A stretch of 40,767 nt of DNA, taken from JBBDIK01 sp964640385. GTDB lineage: Bacteria; Actinomycetota; UBA4738; JBBDHU01. The notes below the pieces were generated by a model, which had not been told where the DNA came from, did no database searches, and saw nothing but the letters and a program-made list of their open reading frames with translations. The position numbers and the translations under genes are program-made. This document shows positions 24,419 to 31,226 of the stretch, piece by piece; the first letter of the stretch is position 1, and every line of letters begins with the position of its first letter. Location of the stretch: contig CAZXFL010000017.1 of NCBI GenBank assembly GCA_964640385.1, positions 1-40,767 of the forward strand, given 5' to 3'.

Positions 24419-24700
24419 ATGGAGACCAAGATGATGGAGACGAACTGGTACGAGTTTTCGAACCTGATCCGCGAGGTGTACGTGGGTGACGACACGGATC
24501 TGCAGATCGGCAACACGCTGCCGGAGCCTCACCACACGCAGTCGCTCGGACTCGGACGGGGTGTCCGAAAGGTGGAACCCCGGCAGGAGGAGATCCGCGA
24601 GGTGATCCAGCTTCCGACGTTCGACCTGGAGCGGATCCCCGTCGACGAGCTCCTACGGTTGGCCGACGCGATCTCACCGCAGGCGCACCCGGCGGCCTAG
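24419..24700 (+). CDS. Small protein of unknown function downstream of pilT
   Basis: A 93-residue soluble protein, METKMMETNWYEFSNLIRE at the start, then VYVGDDTDLQIGN, a polar middle and a C-terminal helix (FDLERIPVDELLRLADAI). I recognise no family. An ideal GAAGGGG ribosome site lies 8 bases before the ATG; a GTG three codons earlier is less likely. A structured leader precedes it and a strong hairpin terminator follows, so it looks like a genuine, independently expressed gene. The NLIRE segment recalls the C-terminal motif missing from the adjacent PilT, probably by chance. Confidence 0.7.
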   Translation: METKMMETNWYEFSNLIREVYVGDDTDLQIGNTLPEPHHTQSLGLGRGVRKVEPRQEEIREVIQLPTFDLERIPVDELLRLADAISPQAHPAA

Positions 24701-24722
24701 CCACCCACCATAGCGCGCCTGT

Positions 24723-24750
24723 GAAAGCACCCTTCCTAGAGGGTGCTTTC
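24723..24750. terminator. Bidirectional intrinsic terminator
   Basis: GAAAGCACCCT (24723-24733) and AGGGTGCTTTC (24740-24750) form a perfect 11-bp stem with a 6-base loop. It lies between two converging genes. The TAG of the SPFH gene (minus strand, 24738-24736) lies within the loop. Both strands end the stem with CTTTC rather than a longer T run. Confidence 0.75.
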
Positions 24751-25647
24751 GCCGTCCCGGAATGCTCGCCCGGCGGAGCCTGCCAGGTTCTCCAGCAGCT
24801 TGGTGACCTCCATCGGGATGACGAACTTGGTCGACGGCGACATCCCGATCTGCTTGAGCGTCTCGAGGTACTGCAGGGACAGGGTCTTGACGTCGATGTG
24901 CTGGGCGGTCTCGAAGATCTTGGCCAGCGCGAGCGCGAAGCCCTCGGCGTTCAGGATGGCAGACTGCCGCTGGCCCTCCGCGGTCAGGATCGCCGCCTGC
25001 TTCTCGCCTTCCGCCGTGAGGATCGCGGCCTGCTTGCTACCTTCTGCGACCGTGACGGCGGCCTGCTTGTTGCCCTCGGCCTCGGTCACGACCGCGCGCC
25101 GGGTCCGCTCGGCCGACATCTGACGGGTCATGGCCTCCTGGACGCCGGGCGGGGGGATGACCTCGCGGATCTCGACGTTGGTGACCTTCACGCCCCATCG
25201 CTCGGTCACCTCGTCGAGCTTGACGCGCAGGACCTCGTTCATCTGTTCGCGCTTGGCCAGTACGTCGTCCAGGGACATGTCGCCGACCACCGACCGTAGC
25301 GTCGTCGCCGCGATGTTCTGCGCCGCGCCGGCGAAGTTCTGCACCTCGATGATGGAGGCTTTCGCGTCGACGACCTTGTTGAACACGATGAAGTCGATGG
25401 AGATGGTGGCGTTGTCCTCGGTGATCGCGGCCTGGTGCGGGATCTCGAGGTAGGACTCGCGCAGGTCAACCCGGATGGCGGTGTCCACGACCGGGATGAT
25501 GACCTTCAGCCCGTCACCCTTCGTGCCGATGTATCGGCCGAAGCGCAGGATGACCAACCGCTGGTACGTCGGCACGATCCTGATCGCCAGCCGGAAGAAG
25601 ATGACGATGGCGATGAAAACGACAGCGATCCCGATCAGTGCAGACAT
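24736..25647 (-). CDS. SPFH/Band-7 (slipin/stomatin-like) membrane scaffold protein
   Basis: A 303-residue membrane-anchored scaffold. One N-terminal helix (about 4-20) is followed by the SPFH domain (IVPTYQRLVILRFGRYIGT to about 170). Then comes a coiled-coil in which AEG recurs exactly every 11 residues (190, 201, 212, 223, 234: the xAEGxKQAAIL repeat), and a C-terminal oligomerisation segment (SLQYLETLKQIG). SPFH proteins form rings that organise membrane domains and regulate partner proteases. It is coupled to an NfeD protease by TGATG, the standard partner. Its stop codon is in the loop of a terminator hairpin. Confidence 0.93.
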   Translation of the reverse strand: MSALIGIAVVFIAIVIFFRLAIRIVPTYQRLVILRFGRYIGTKGDGLKVIIPVVDTAIRVDLRESYLEIPHQAAITEDNATISIDFIVFNKVVDAKASIIEVQNFAGAAQNIAATTLRSVVGDMSLDDVLAKREQMNEVLRVKLDEVTERWGVKVTNVEIREVIPPPGVQEAMTRQMSAERTRRAVVTEAEGNKQAAVTVAEGSKQAAILTAEGEKQAAILTAEGQRQSAILNAEGFALALAKIFETAQHIDVKTLSLQYLETLKQIGMSPSTKFVIPMEVTKLLENLAGSAGRAFRDGESTL

Positions 25648-26981
25648 CAGTTCCCCTTCCGATCCTCGTTGTCGATGGAGCCTATCGGAACCGGCTCGAC
25701 CGTGAGACGCAGGCCGTCGACCTGCACCACGCGGACCCGCCGGCCCTTCGGCACACGACGGTCGGCGACCGCCGACCAGGTCTCCGATTCCAGCTGGACC
25801 ACGCCCTCGGGGTCCAGCACCTGGGCCACCGTCCCTTCCCGGCCAACGAGCTGCTCGATGCGACTCGGCGTCGATCCGGTCCGACGCATCCGGATCGCGG
25901 CGCGGACTACGATCGCGAAGAACGCGACGGCGGCGCCGGCGACCAGGATGATCACCCAGGGCGACACCTGACTGTTGGGGACGGACGGGCTGAACAGGAG
26001 GAAGCCACCGGCGATCAGACACAGGACTCCGCCGACCATGGGGACCCCAACCCCCGGGTGTTTCAGCTCGATGAGGAAGAAGATCACCGAGCCCACGAGC
26101 AGCCCGACACCGAGGAGCTGGACCGGCAGCATCCCGAACGCTGCGATGGACAGGATCAGCATGATGCCGCCGACCACCCCGATGACCCCGCCGGGGATGA
26201 AGAATTCCAGGACGATCAGTGCCAGCCCGAGCCAGAAGAACAGGAAGGCGATGCTCGGGTTCAGGAGCGCGTGGAAGAACGCGAAGACCGGGTTCATGTC
26301 GCGTTGCTCGACCTGCGGATCGGCGATCGATCCGGTGAAGACGTACGGTGTGCCGTCGCCGAGGGTCACGGACATCGTGGGCAGCGCCGCGAAGAGGTCT
26401 TCGGTCGTCGGGGCGACCAGGTCGATCACGTTCAAGGCCAGCGCCTCCTCGGCGGTCGCGCTGACCGAGTCCCGGACCGCAGACTCGGCCCAGTCGGCAT
26501 CGCGTCCGTAGGTCTCTGCCAGGCTGCGGATGTAGGCGGCTGCGTCGTTGGTCGCCTTCTCTGAGTCGATGGCGCCGGCGATCCCGACCGGATGCGCCGC
26601 ACCGACGTTGGTCCCGGGGGCCATCGCCGCCACCGGGCAGGACTGCAGCACGAAGGTTCCTGCCGACGCGGCCCGCGCGCCCGGGGGGGACACGTAGCAG
26701 ACGACCGGGATGTCCGAATCCAGGACCGCCTGCGTGATCTCACGCATCGACGAGTCGAGCCCGCCCGGCGTGTCGATCGTGATGAGCACCACCGCAGCTC
26801 CGCCGGCGTTGGCATCGTCGATGCCGCTCTTGAGGTAGGAGGCCTCGAAGGGGTCGACCACCCCCTCGAGCTTCAGCGCCACGACGTCGGCGGTCTCGGA
26901 CTGCGCCCGAGCCTGGCCGGCGAACATCCCGAACAGGCCGAGGAACAGGAACGCGGCTCCCGCGGCACGGCGCAGTCTCAT
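25647..26981 (-). CDS. nfeD: NfeD-family membrane serine protease (long form)
   Basis: A 444-residue protein: signal peptide (RRAAGAAFLFLGLFGMFAGQARA), ClpP-like protease domain (about 30-225) with TPGGLDSSMREITQ, nucleophile Ser106 in RAASAGTF and candidate general-base Lys142, then about five membrane helices (235-370). The C-terminal NfeD OB-fold follows (IEQLVGREGTVAQVLDPEGVV). The family cleaves stomatin C-terminal regions, and the SPFH gene follows directly (TGATG at the junction). The ATG at 26981 places the signal peptide at the N-terminus. Confidence 0.93.
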   Translation of the reverse strand: MRLRRAAGAAFLFLGLFGMFAGQARAQSETADVVALKLEGVVDPFEASYLKSGIDDANAGGAAVVLITIDTPGGLDSSMREITQAVLDSDIPVVCYVSPPGARAASAGTFVLQSCPVAAMAPGTNVGAAHPVGIAGAIDSEKATNDAAAYIRSLAETYGRDADWAESAVRDSVSATAEEALALNVIDLVAPTTEDLFAALPTMSVTLGDGTPYVFTGSIADPQVEQRDMNPVFAFFHALLNPSIAFLFFWLGLALIVLEFFIPGGVIGVVGGIMLILSIAAFGMLPVQLLGVGLLVGSVIFFLIELKHPGVGVPMVGGVLCLIAGGFLLFSPSVPNSQVSPWVIILVAGAAVAFFAIVVRAAIRMRRTGSTPSRIEQLVGREGTVAQVLDPEGVVQLESETWSAVADRRVPKGRRVRVVQVDGLRLTVEPVPIGSIDNEDRKGN

Positions 26982-27024
26982 GAACCCATCTTCGCACCCC
27001 CCGCGCCGGAACGGGAAGCCCGAC

Positions 27025-27030
27025 TATCAT
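27025..27030 (+). promoter_or_regulatory. -10 element, leaderless start of the nucleotidyltransferase
   Basis: TATCAT, 8 bases before the ATG at 27039, with no ribosome site between. Confidence 0.45.
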
Positions 27031-27038
27031 TCCCCGAG

Positions 27039-28391
27039 ATGCCTGAGCTGTCCGAAGTCGTCGGGATCGGCCTCGCGGGAGGACAGGGTGTCCGTGCCCG
27101 GCCCTTAACCTTGAAGGCGCCCGGCTACCTGCGTTCCAAGGCCGCGATGAGCTTCCTCGGTCGGCGATTGATCCGGTGGGTGATCAAGATCCTCGCGTCT
27201 GAGGGGATCAAGGAGTACTACATCATCGCTCACGGCAAGGAGAACCGGTACCAGATCAAAGTCATGCTCGGGTACGGGGGCGAGTTCGGTGTCGATGTGC
27301 AGTACGCGCCGGTCAAGTACGACGCGCTGTCGACCGGCTCCGCGGATTCGACGCTGCGGATGCTCGAGTACTGGGAGATCACCCGGCCGGCCCTCGTCTT
27401 CCCGACGGACTCGATCATCGACTTCGATCTGGAGCCGATGTTCCGAGCGTTCCACGAGCGCAAAGCCGCGGTCACTATCGCGGCGATGACCCGCGCGCCG
27501 GCGGAGGTCGCCGAGAAGTATGGCGTCATGCTGACCGATCCCGAGGGCCGCATCCTGGAGTTCGTCGAGAAGCCGACGCTGGCCGAGCTCCGTGAGCACT
27601 TCCGCGTCCGGACCGACGAGGAGTTCGAGCAGCTCCCGCTGATGACGAACGCGGGGTTCTACCTGGTCGACTCACCCGTCCTGCGTGAGGTCGCCGACGC
27701 CCCCGAGGTGGCCCGGATGCGTCGCGAGCGGCTGGACTTCGGCAAGGACCTGCTGCCGTGGCTGGTGAAGGCGGGCTACCCGGTGTACGCTCACGCGGTC
27801 CGCCGGATCGGGGACCTCGGGAGCGCGCGCGATCTGATCGAGACGACGATCGACGCGTTGCACGGGAACTTCGTCTCGGTCGACCGGTTGCTGGGTGCTC
27901 CCTTCGACGCGGATCAGCACGTGTGGATCGCACCCGAGTCGCTCCAGATGCGCGATGCGCAGACCGGCACGACGCTGGAAGAGAAGATCGCTTCCGGGTC
28001 GGTGACGATCGGTCCGGCCGTGCGGATCGGCCGGTTCTGCGAGATCGGTCCGAACGTCACGCTCCGCGAGTCCAACGTCGACGACGATGTCGAGATCCTG
28101 GAGGGTGCGACGATCGTGCGGTCGCAGATCCGCGACGGAACGATCATCGGTGCCGGCGCCCGCATCAGTGAGGCCGTGATCGGCTCGATGAGTGAGATCC
28201 GGAGCGAAGCTGATACCTGCACGGTGATCGAGGACAACGTGGCGCTCGGTGATGAGGTCGTGGTCTACCCGGGGGTCCGCCTGTCGGGCGATATCGCGAT
28301 CTACCCTCGGCTGAAGATCCCCGCGGGGATCGACGTGCCGCGGGGCTCGGACGTGACCGGTCCTGCGGACGTCCTGCGGTTCCTGGCCTAG
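27039..28391 (+). CDS. Sugar nucleotidyltransferase with left-handed beta-helix domain (GlgC/ManC-like)
   Basis: A 450-residue protein. The N-terminal nucleotidyltransferase domain starts GIGLAGGQGVRARPLTLKAP and includes FPTDSIIDFD (the usual LxGD metal site region), EKYGVMLTDPEGRILEFVEKP and MTNAGFYLVDS. Hexapeptide repeats occupy about 310-440 (VTIGPAVRIGRFCEIGPNVT and onward). This is the layout of enzymes making NDP-sugars. The signature usually ends PKPLxP after PLT; here it is PGYLRSKA, so the substrate may be unusual. The next gene starts immediately after its stop. Confidence 0.82.
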   Translation: MPELSEVVGIGLAGGQGVRARPLTLKAPGYLRSKAAMSFLGRRLIRWVIKILASEGIKEYYIIAHGKENRYQIKVMLGYGGEFGVDVQYAPVKYDALSTGSADSTLRMLEYWEITRPALVFPTDSIIDFDLEPMFRAFHERKAAVTIAAMTRAPAEVAEKYGVMLTDPEGRILEFVEKPTLAELREHFRVRTDEEFEQLPLMTNAGFYLVDSPVLREVADAPEVARMRRERLDFGKDLLPWLVKAGYPVYAHAVRRIGDLGSARDLIETTIDALHGNFVSVDRLLGAPFDADQHVWIAPESLQMRDAQTGTTLEEKIASGSVTIGPAVRIGRFCEIGPNVTLRESNVDDDVEILEGATIVRSQIRDGTIIGAGARISEAVIGSMSEIRSEADTCTVIEDNVALGDEVVVYPGVRLSGDIAIYPRLKIPAGIDVPRGSDVTGPADVLRFLA

Positions 28392-29414
28392 ATGCGATTC
28401 GGCCTCGCGCTCCCGCACTACGACTACTCGTTCCCTTCCCTCGGCCCGGACGGGGTCGCGCGGGTGACGTTCGAGCGCGTCGCGGAGACGGCCCAGCTCG
28501 CCGAACGGCTGGGGTTCTCGTCGGTGTGGATCTCCGACCACTTCTTCCTCTCCCTCGCCAAATACGGGGCGGGCGAGGAGCGGCGCGGCGCCCTCGAGCC
28601 GTTCGTGGCCCTGGCGGGACTGGCATCGGCGACCGAACGTATCCGTCTGGGAACACTGGTCGCGTCGGCTCCGTTCCGGCATCCGGCCGTGGTCGCGAAG
28701 ATGGCGGCGTCGATCGATCAGCTCTCCGGTGGGCGGTTCGACCTCGGCGTGGGTGCCGGGTGGTATGGGGATGAGTTCCCGGCGTTCGGATATCCGTTCG
28801 AGGCGACGGGTGAACGCTTCGCGGCACTTGAGGACCATCTCGCCGTGCTGGACGCGCTGCTCGGTCGGGACGGCGGGATGGTGGACCTCGAGACGCACCA
28901 CTTCACGCTGCGCGGCGCGGTGCTCCGACCGGGGCCGGCCGGCGATGCCGGTGTGCCGATCTGGCTCGGCGCCAAGGGCGGGCCCCGTTCCCTGTCCCTG
29001 GCGGCGCGGTTCGCCGATGGGTGGAACACGGCGTGGCGGTGGACACCGACGGCCTACGCAGAGCGGTCCGCGGAGGCGGATCGGGTCTGCGAGTCCCTCG
29101 GGCGCGACCCGGCGTCCCTGCGGCGATCGGTCGGCCTCACCCTGTTGATAGGAGAGGACCAGGCCGATCTGGCGGATCGCTGGCGGGCGCTGCAGGCCTG
29201 GACGCCCGACGGGGCGCTCGATGCTGGGTCCCTCGAGGACTACGCCCGCGACACGCTCACCGGCACCCCCGAACGCGTGCATGCGCTGATCGCGGCCTAC
29301 GAGAACCTGGGTGTGGAACAGATCATCGTGAACGCGGCGAGCATGCCGTTCGCGGTGAGCGACGTCGAACAGCTCGAGCTGTTCTCCGAACAGATCGTCC
29401 GGACGTTCGCATGA
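28392..29414 (+). CDS. Luciferase-like (LLM class) flavin/F420-dependent oxidoreductase
   Basis: A 340-residue TIM-barrel oxidoreductase: RFGLALPHYDYSF, FSSVWISDHFF, LASATERIRLGTLV, LSGGRFDLGVGAGWYGDEF and PIWLGAKGGPRSLSLAARFADGWN are textbook family motifs. F420 is the likely cofactor in an actinobacterium; the substrate is unknown. The ATG immediately follows the nucleotidyltransferase stop (no gap), and its own stop overlaps the next start as ATGA, so the three genes form one translational unit. It is not close in sequence to the LLM protein at 2585. Confidence 0.92.
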   Translation: MRFGLALPHYDYSFPSLGPDGVARVTFERVAETAQLAERLGFSSVWISDHFFLSLAKYGAGEERRGALEPFVALAGLASATERIRLGTLVASAPFRHPAVVAKMAASIDQLSGGRFDLGVGAGWYGDEFPAFGYPFEATGERFAALEDHLAVLDALLGRDGGMVDLETHHFTLRGAVLRPGPAGDAGVPIWLGAKGGPRSLSLAARFADGWNTAWRWTPTAYAERSAEADRVCESLGRDPASLRRSVGLTLLIGEDQADLADRWRALQAWTPDGALDAGSLEDYARDTLTGTPERVHALIAAYENLGVEQIIVNAASMPFAVSDVEQLELFSEQIVRTFA

Positions 29415-29644
29415 GCGGAGGCGACGAGTTCGTCGATGCCGCGCTCCGGGTCCTGCGGGAGGAGGGCGGCGGCCCGTTGCACTGGACGGTGATCCAGGAC
29501 CTCGCGCTCAAGCGCGGCTACCTCGACCCGTTCACCCAGCGGGATGTCCGCAAGCACCTGCTGGCGGCGCTTGCCACGGCCGCCAAGGAAGGTGCTATCC
29601 AGAAGGAGAGCACGGGCGTCTATCGCCTGCCCGTGCCCTCCTGA
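29411..29644 (+). CDS. Small HARE-HTH-like winged-helix protein
   Basis: A 77-residue protein, FVDAALRVLREEGGGPLHW followed by TVIQDLALKRGYLDPF and a second helical part, ending in a GVYRLPVPS wing. This resembles the HARE-HTH winged-helix domain (HB1, ASXL, restriction endonuclease; also in RNA polymerase delta), here standing alone. It may bind DNA or nucleic-acid enzymes; the link to the two upstream enzymes is only positional. It starts by ATGA overlap, so it is translationally coupled. Confidence 0.7.
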   Translation: MSGGDEFVDAALRVLREEGGGPLHWTVIQDLALKRGYLDPFTQRDVRKHLLAALATAAKEGAIQKESTGVYRLPVPS

Positions 29645-29671
29645 GCGCCGTGGCCCCGGACGGTCGTTCCG

Positions 29672-30442
29672 TCAGAGCTTGCGTGCCCTGATCGGGTACC
29701 CGTGCGTTCCGAACTTCCTCGCGTTCTCCTCACCTGCCGCGCCTCCGAACGTGTCGACGACCGGGCCGAACCCGACGTCGGCCAAGCCTGCCGCGGTGAT
29801 GATGGCCTCCCACCCTGCGCACGGCAGGGCGCCGGCGATTCACCCGGTCCAGAGGTCGATGTCGCGTTGCGCCGACTCCGGGACCTCCAGTTCCACGCAG
29901 ATGTCGGCCACCTGAACGCGGCCGCCCGGCTTCAGGACCCGCGCGATCTCGCGGTAGGCGGCTAGCTTGTCGGGGACGAGGTTGATGACGCCGTTGGAGA
30001 TGACGACGTCGGCCCACCCGTCCTCGACGGGCAGCCGTTCCGCGAGTCCGTCACGGAAGTCGACGCTGGTGATCCCGGCCTCGGCGACGGAAGCGCGCGA
30101 GCGTTCGAGCATTTCTGGCGTCATGTCGACGCCGATGACCGAGCCCTCCGGTCCGACGGCGTTCGCCGCGATCATGGAATCCGTGCCGGCTCCGGAGCCG
30201 ACATCGACCACGTATTCGCCGGCGCGAGGCAGTCCCCAATGGAACGGGTTCGCGACCCCGGCGAACGAGCCGAGCGCAGACTCGGGAACGCCGTCGATCC
30301 ATGGGTCCTCGTAGCCTGCCCTCTTCGCCGCCACCCGGCCGGTGTGGAAGTGGAAGTCCGAGTTCGGCTTCGCGACGACCTCGGCGTACTTCTCCTGGAT
30401 CTCGGTTCTGAGTTGCTCGATATCCACCTGCGTGTCCGCCAT
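29672..30442 (-). CDS. ArsM-like SAM methyltransferase, candidate selenoprotein (in-frame TGA at codon 201)
   Basis: Reading through one TGA (29842-29840), this is a 256-codon methyltransferase. Motif I is VVDVGSGAGTDS (78-89), GVDMTPEML follows, then DVVISNGVINLVPDK and ARVLKPGGRVQVADIC. The TGA falls in DLWTG-TGA-IAGALPCAGW, where ArsM-type relatives have a conserved Cys (GCIAGAL). After it the frame stays open and family-like for 55 codons (FGPVVDTFGGAAGEENARKF, end RARKL). A SECIS-like hairpin follows the TGA directly. I infer Sec201; a recent nonsense mutation truncating the protein at residue 200 is the alternative. If functional it would methylate arsenite, or a related metalloid or chalcogen, in the cytosol. 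It is divergent from an ArsR-rhodanese gene, with a TTGACA promoter. Confidence 0.8.
29805..29842 (-). promoter_or_regulatory. Candidate bacterial SECIS element with its UGA
   Basis: On the minus strand, after TGA (29842-29840), CCCTGC (29829-29824) pairs with GCAGGG (29818-29813) around the 5-base loop CGTGC. Two more pairs (29831-29830 with 29812-29811) extend it, and GCC/GGC (29836-29834 with 29807-29805) forms a lower stem across an internal loop. The apical loop begins 17 bases after the TGA and has G as its second base, agreeing with the published bacterial SECIS pattern as I remember it. The hairpin is inside coding sequence, as bacterial SECIS elements are. Confidence 0.6.
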
Positions 30443-30474
30443 CCATCCCCCTAGAGTCGTTCCCTCCCGGCGAG

Positions 30475-30503
30475 ACCGTACTCCGGGAGTCTCAAGCTGT
30501 CAA
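30475..30503 (-). promoter_or_regulatory. Promoter of the ArsM-like gene
   Basis: On the minus strand, a perfect -35 TTGACA (30503-30498), 17 bases, then TACGGT (30480-30475). The -35 overlaps the left inner half-site of the dyad operator, so repressor binding would block RNA polymerase. Confidence 0.6.
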
Positions 30504-30523
30504 GTAGTAGATTGAAGACTTGA
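30492..30523. promoter_or_regulatory. Nested dyad operator, predicted ArsR-family binding site
   Basis: TCAA at 30492-30495 and 30500-30503, TTGA at 30512-30515 and 30520-30523: two inverted repeats, one inside the other, sharing a single symmetry axis at 30507.5. The inner one (TCAA-N8-TTGA) matches the style of ArsR/SmtB operators. It covers the -35 elements of both divergent genes, so the ArsR-rhodanese protein probably controls itself and the methyltransferase. Confidence 0.65.
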
Positions 30524-30548
30524 AGTACCTGGTAGATAGGGGTATCCT
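30520..30548 (+). promoter_or_regulatory. Promoter of the ArsR-rhodanese gene
   Basis: TTGAAG (30520-30525), 17 bases, TATCCT (30543-30548). The GTG start at 30555 is 6 bases beyond, so the transcript should be leaderless. The -35 overlaps the right outer half-site of the operator. Confidence 0.55.
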
Positions 30549-30554
30549 TCGCCT

Positions 30555-31226
30555 GTGACGAGTCGGGCGTTCAAGGACGAGATCTACGGGCAGTTCGGCC
30601 GTATCGGCAGCGCCTTGGCCAGTGAGAAGAGACTCGAGATCATCGATGCGCTGGCACAAGGACCGCGGCATGTCGAGGCCATCGCGGCGCTGACGGACAT
30701 GTCCGTTGCCAACACATCGCAGCACCTCCAGGCCCTGAAGTCAGCGCGGCTGGTGGAGGGCGATCGTGACGGGACGCGGGTCGTCTACCGGCTCGGTAGC
30801 CCGGCCGTCCTGGATCTGTGGCTGTCCCTTCGAGCCGTCGCCGAGGAGCGACTGGCGGATGTCGACCGGATCGTTCGCGAGTTCGCGGTCGAAGGGTTGC
30901 CGCTGGACGAGAATCTGCCGCGGGAAGCGTTGGACGACGCGTCCGTCGTCCTGGACGTCCGGCCGACGGTCGAATTCGTGTCTGGGCATCTGCCGGGAGC
31001 GATGTCGGTACCGTTGGAGGTCCTTCCCGAACGCTTGCCTGAACTTCCCCGTGACCGGCGGATCGTCGTCTACTGCCGTGGCACCTACTGCCACTCGGCC
31101 GACGAGGCCGTCGCGGCGCTCCGACGGGATGGGTTCGACGCCGTCCGGCTGGAGGGCGGCTGGCCGGAATGGTCGGCCGAAGGACGGCCCGTCGCATCGG
31201 GCGCAGACGCGAAGGCCGGGAACTAA
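30555..31226 (+). CDS. ArsR-family regulator fused to a rhodanese domain
   Basis: A 223-residue fusion. Residues 1-105 form an ArsR winged helix (EKRLEIIDALAQGPRHVEAI, recognition helix MSVANTSQHLQALKSARLV, wing GDRDGTRVVYRL). Residues 120-215 form a rhodanese domain (SVVLDVRPTVEFVSGHLPGA, active loop VVYCRGTYC, and LEGGWPEW). Cys174 is the predicted sulfur-accepting residue, with Cys179 nearby. The ArsR part lacks a Cys cluster, so the rhodanese thiol may be the sensor of sulfur, selenium or metalloid species. GTG start, leaderless. Its TAA overlaps the stop of glpX in CTAA. Confidence 0.9.
   Translation: MTSRAFKDEIYGQFGRIGSALASEKRLEIIDALAQGPRHVEAIAALTDMSVANTSQHLQALKSARLVEGDRDGTRVVYRLGSPAVLDLWLSLRAVAEERLADVDRIVREFAVEGLPLDENLPREALDDASVVLDVRPTVEFVSGHLPGAMSVPLEVLPERLPELPRDRRIVVYCRGTYCHSADEAVAALRRDGFDAVRLEGGWPEWSAEGRPVASGADAKAGN

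Noticed and set aside
23143..24700. The small protein as a split-off C-terminus of PilT
   Set aside because: PilT is already near full length (374 residues), the small gene has its own ribosome site and leader, and only five residues match the missing motif.
26592..28391. Longer nucleotidyltransferase starting inside nfeD
   Set aside because: The added 149 codons are antisense to nfeD and unlike any domain; TATCAT and the ATG at 27039 define the start.
27672..29282. 536-codon minus-strand frame opposite the nucleotidyltransferase and LLM genes
   Set aside because: Shadow of two well-supported genes; no recognisable motif.
29659..29673. GACGG/CCGTC hairpin between the HTH gene and the methyltransferase end as a terminator
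   Set aside because: Only 5 pairs and no T tract; common by chance at this GC content.
29840..30442. Methyltransferase as a normal 200-residue gene ending at the TGA
   Set aside because: The sequence beyond the stop continues the family C-terminus in the same frame, so a plain end there is not credible. Nonsense mutation remains the main alternative to Sec.
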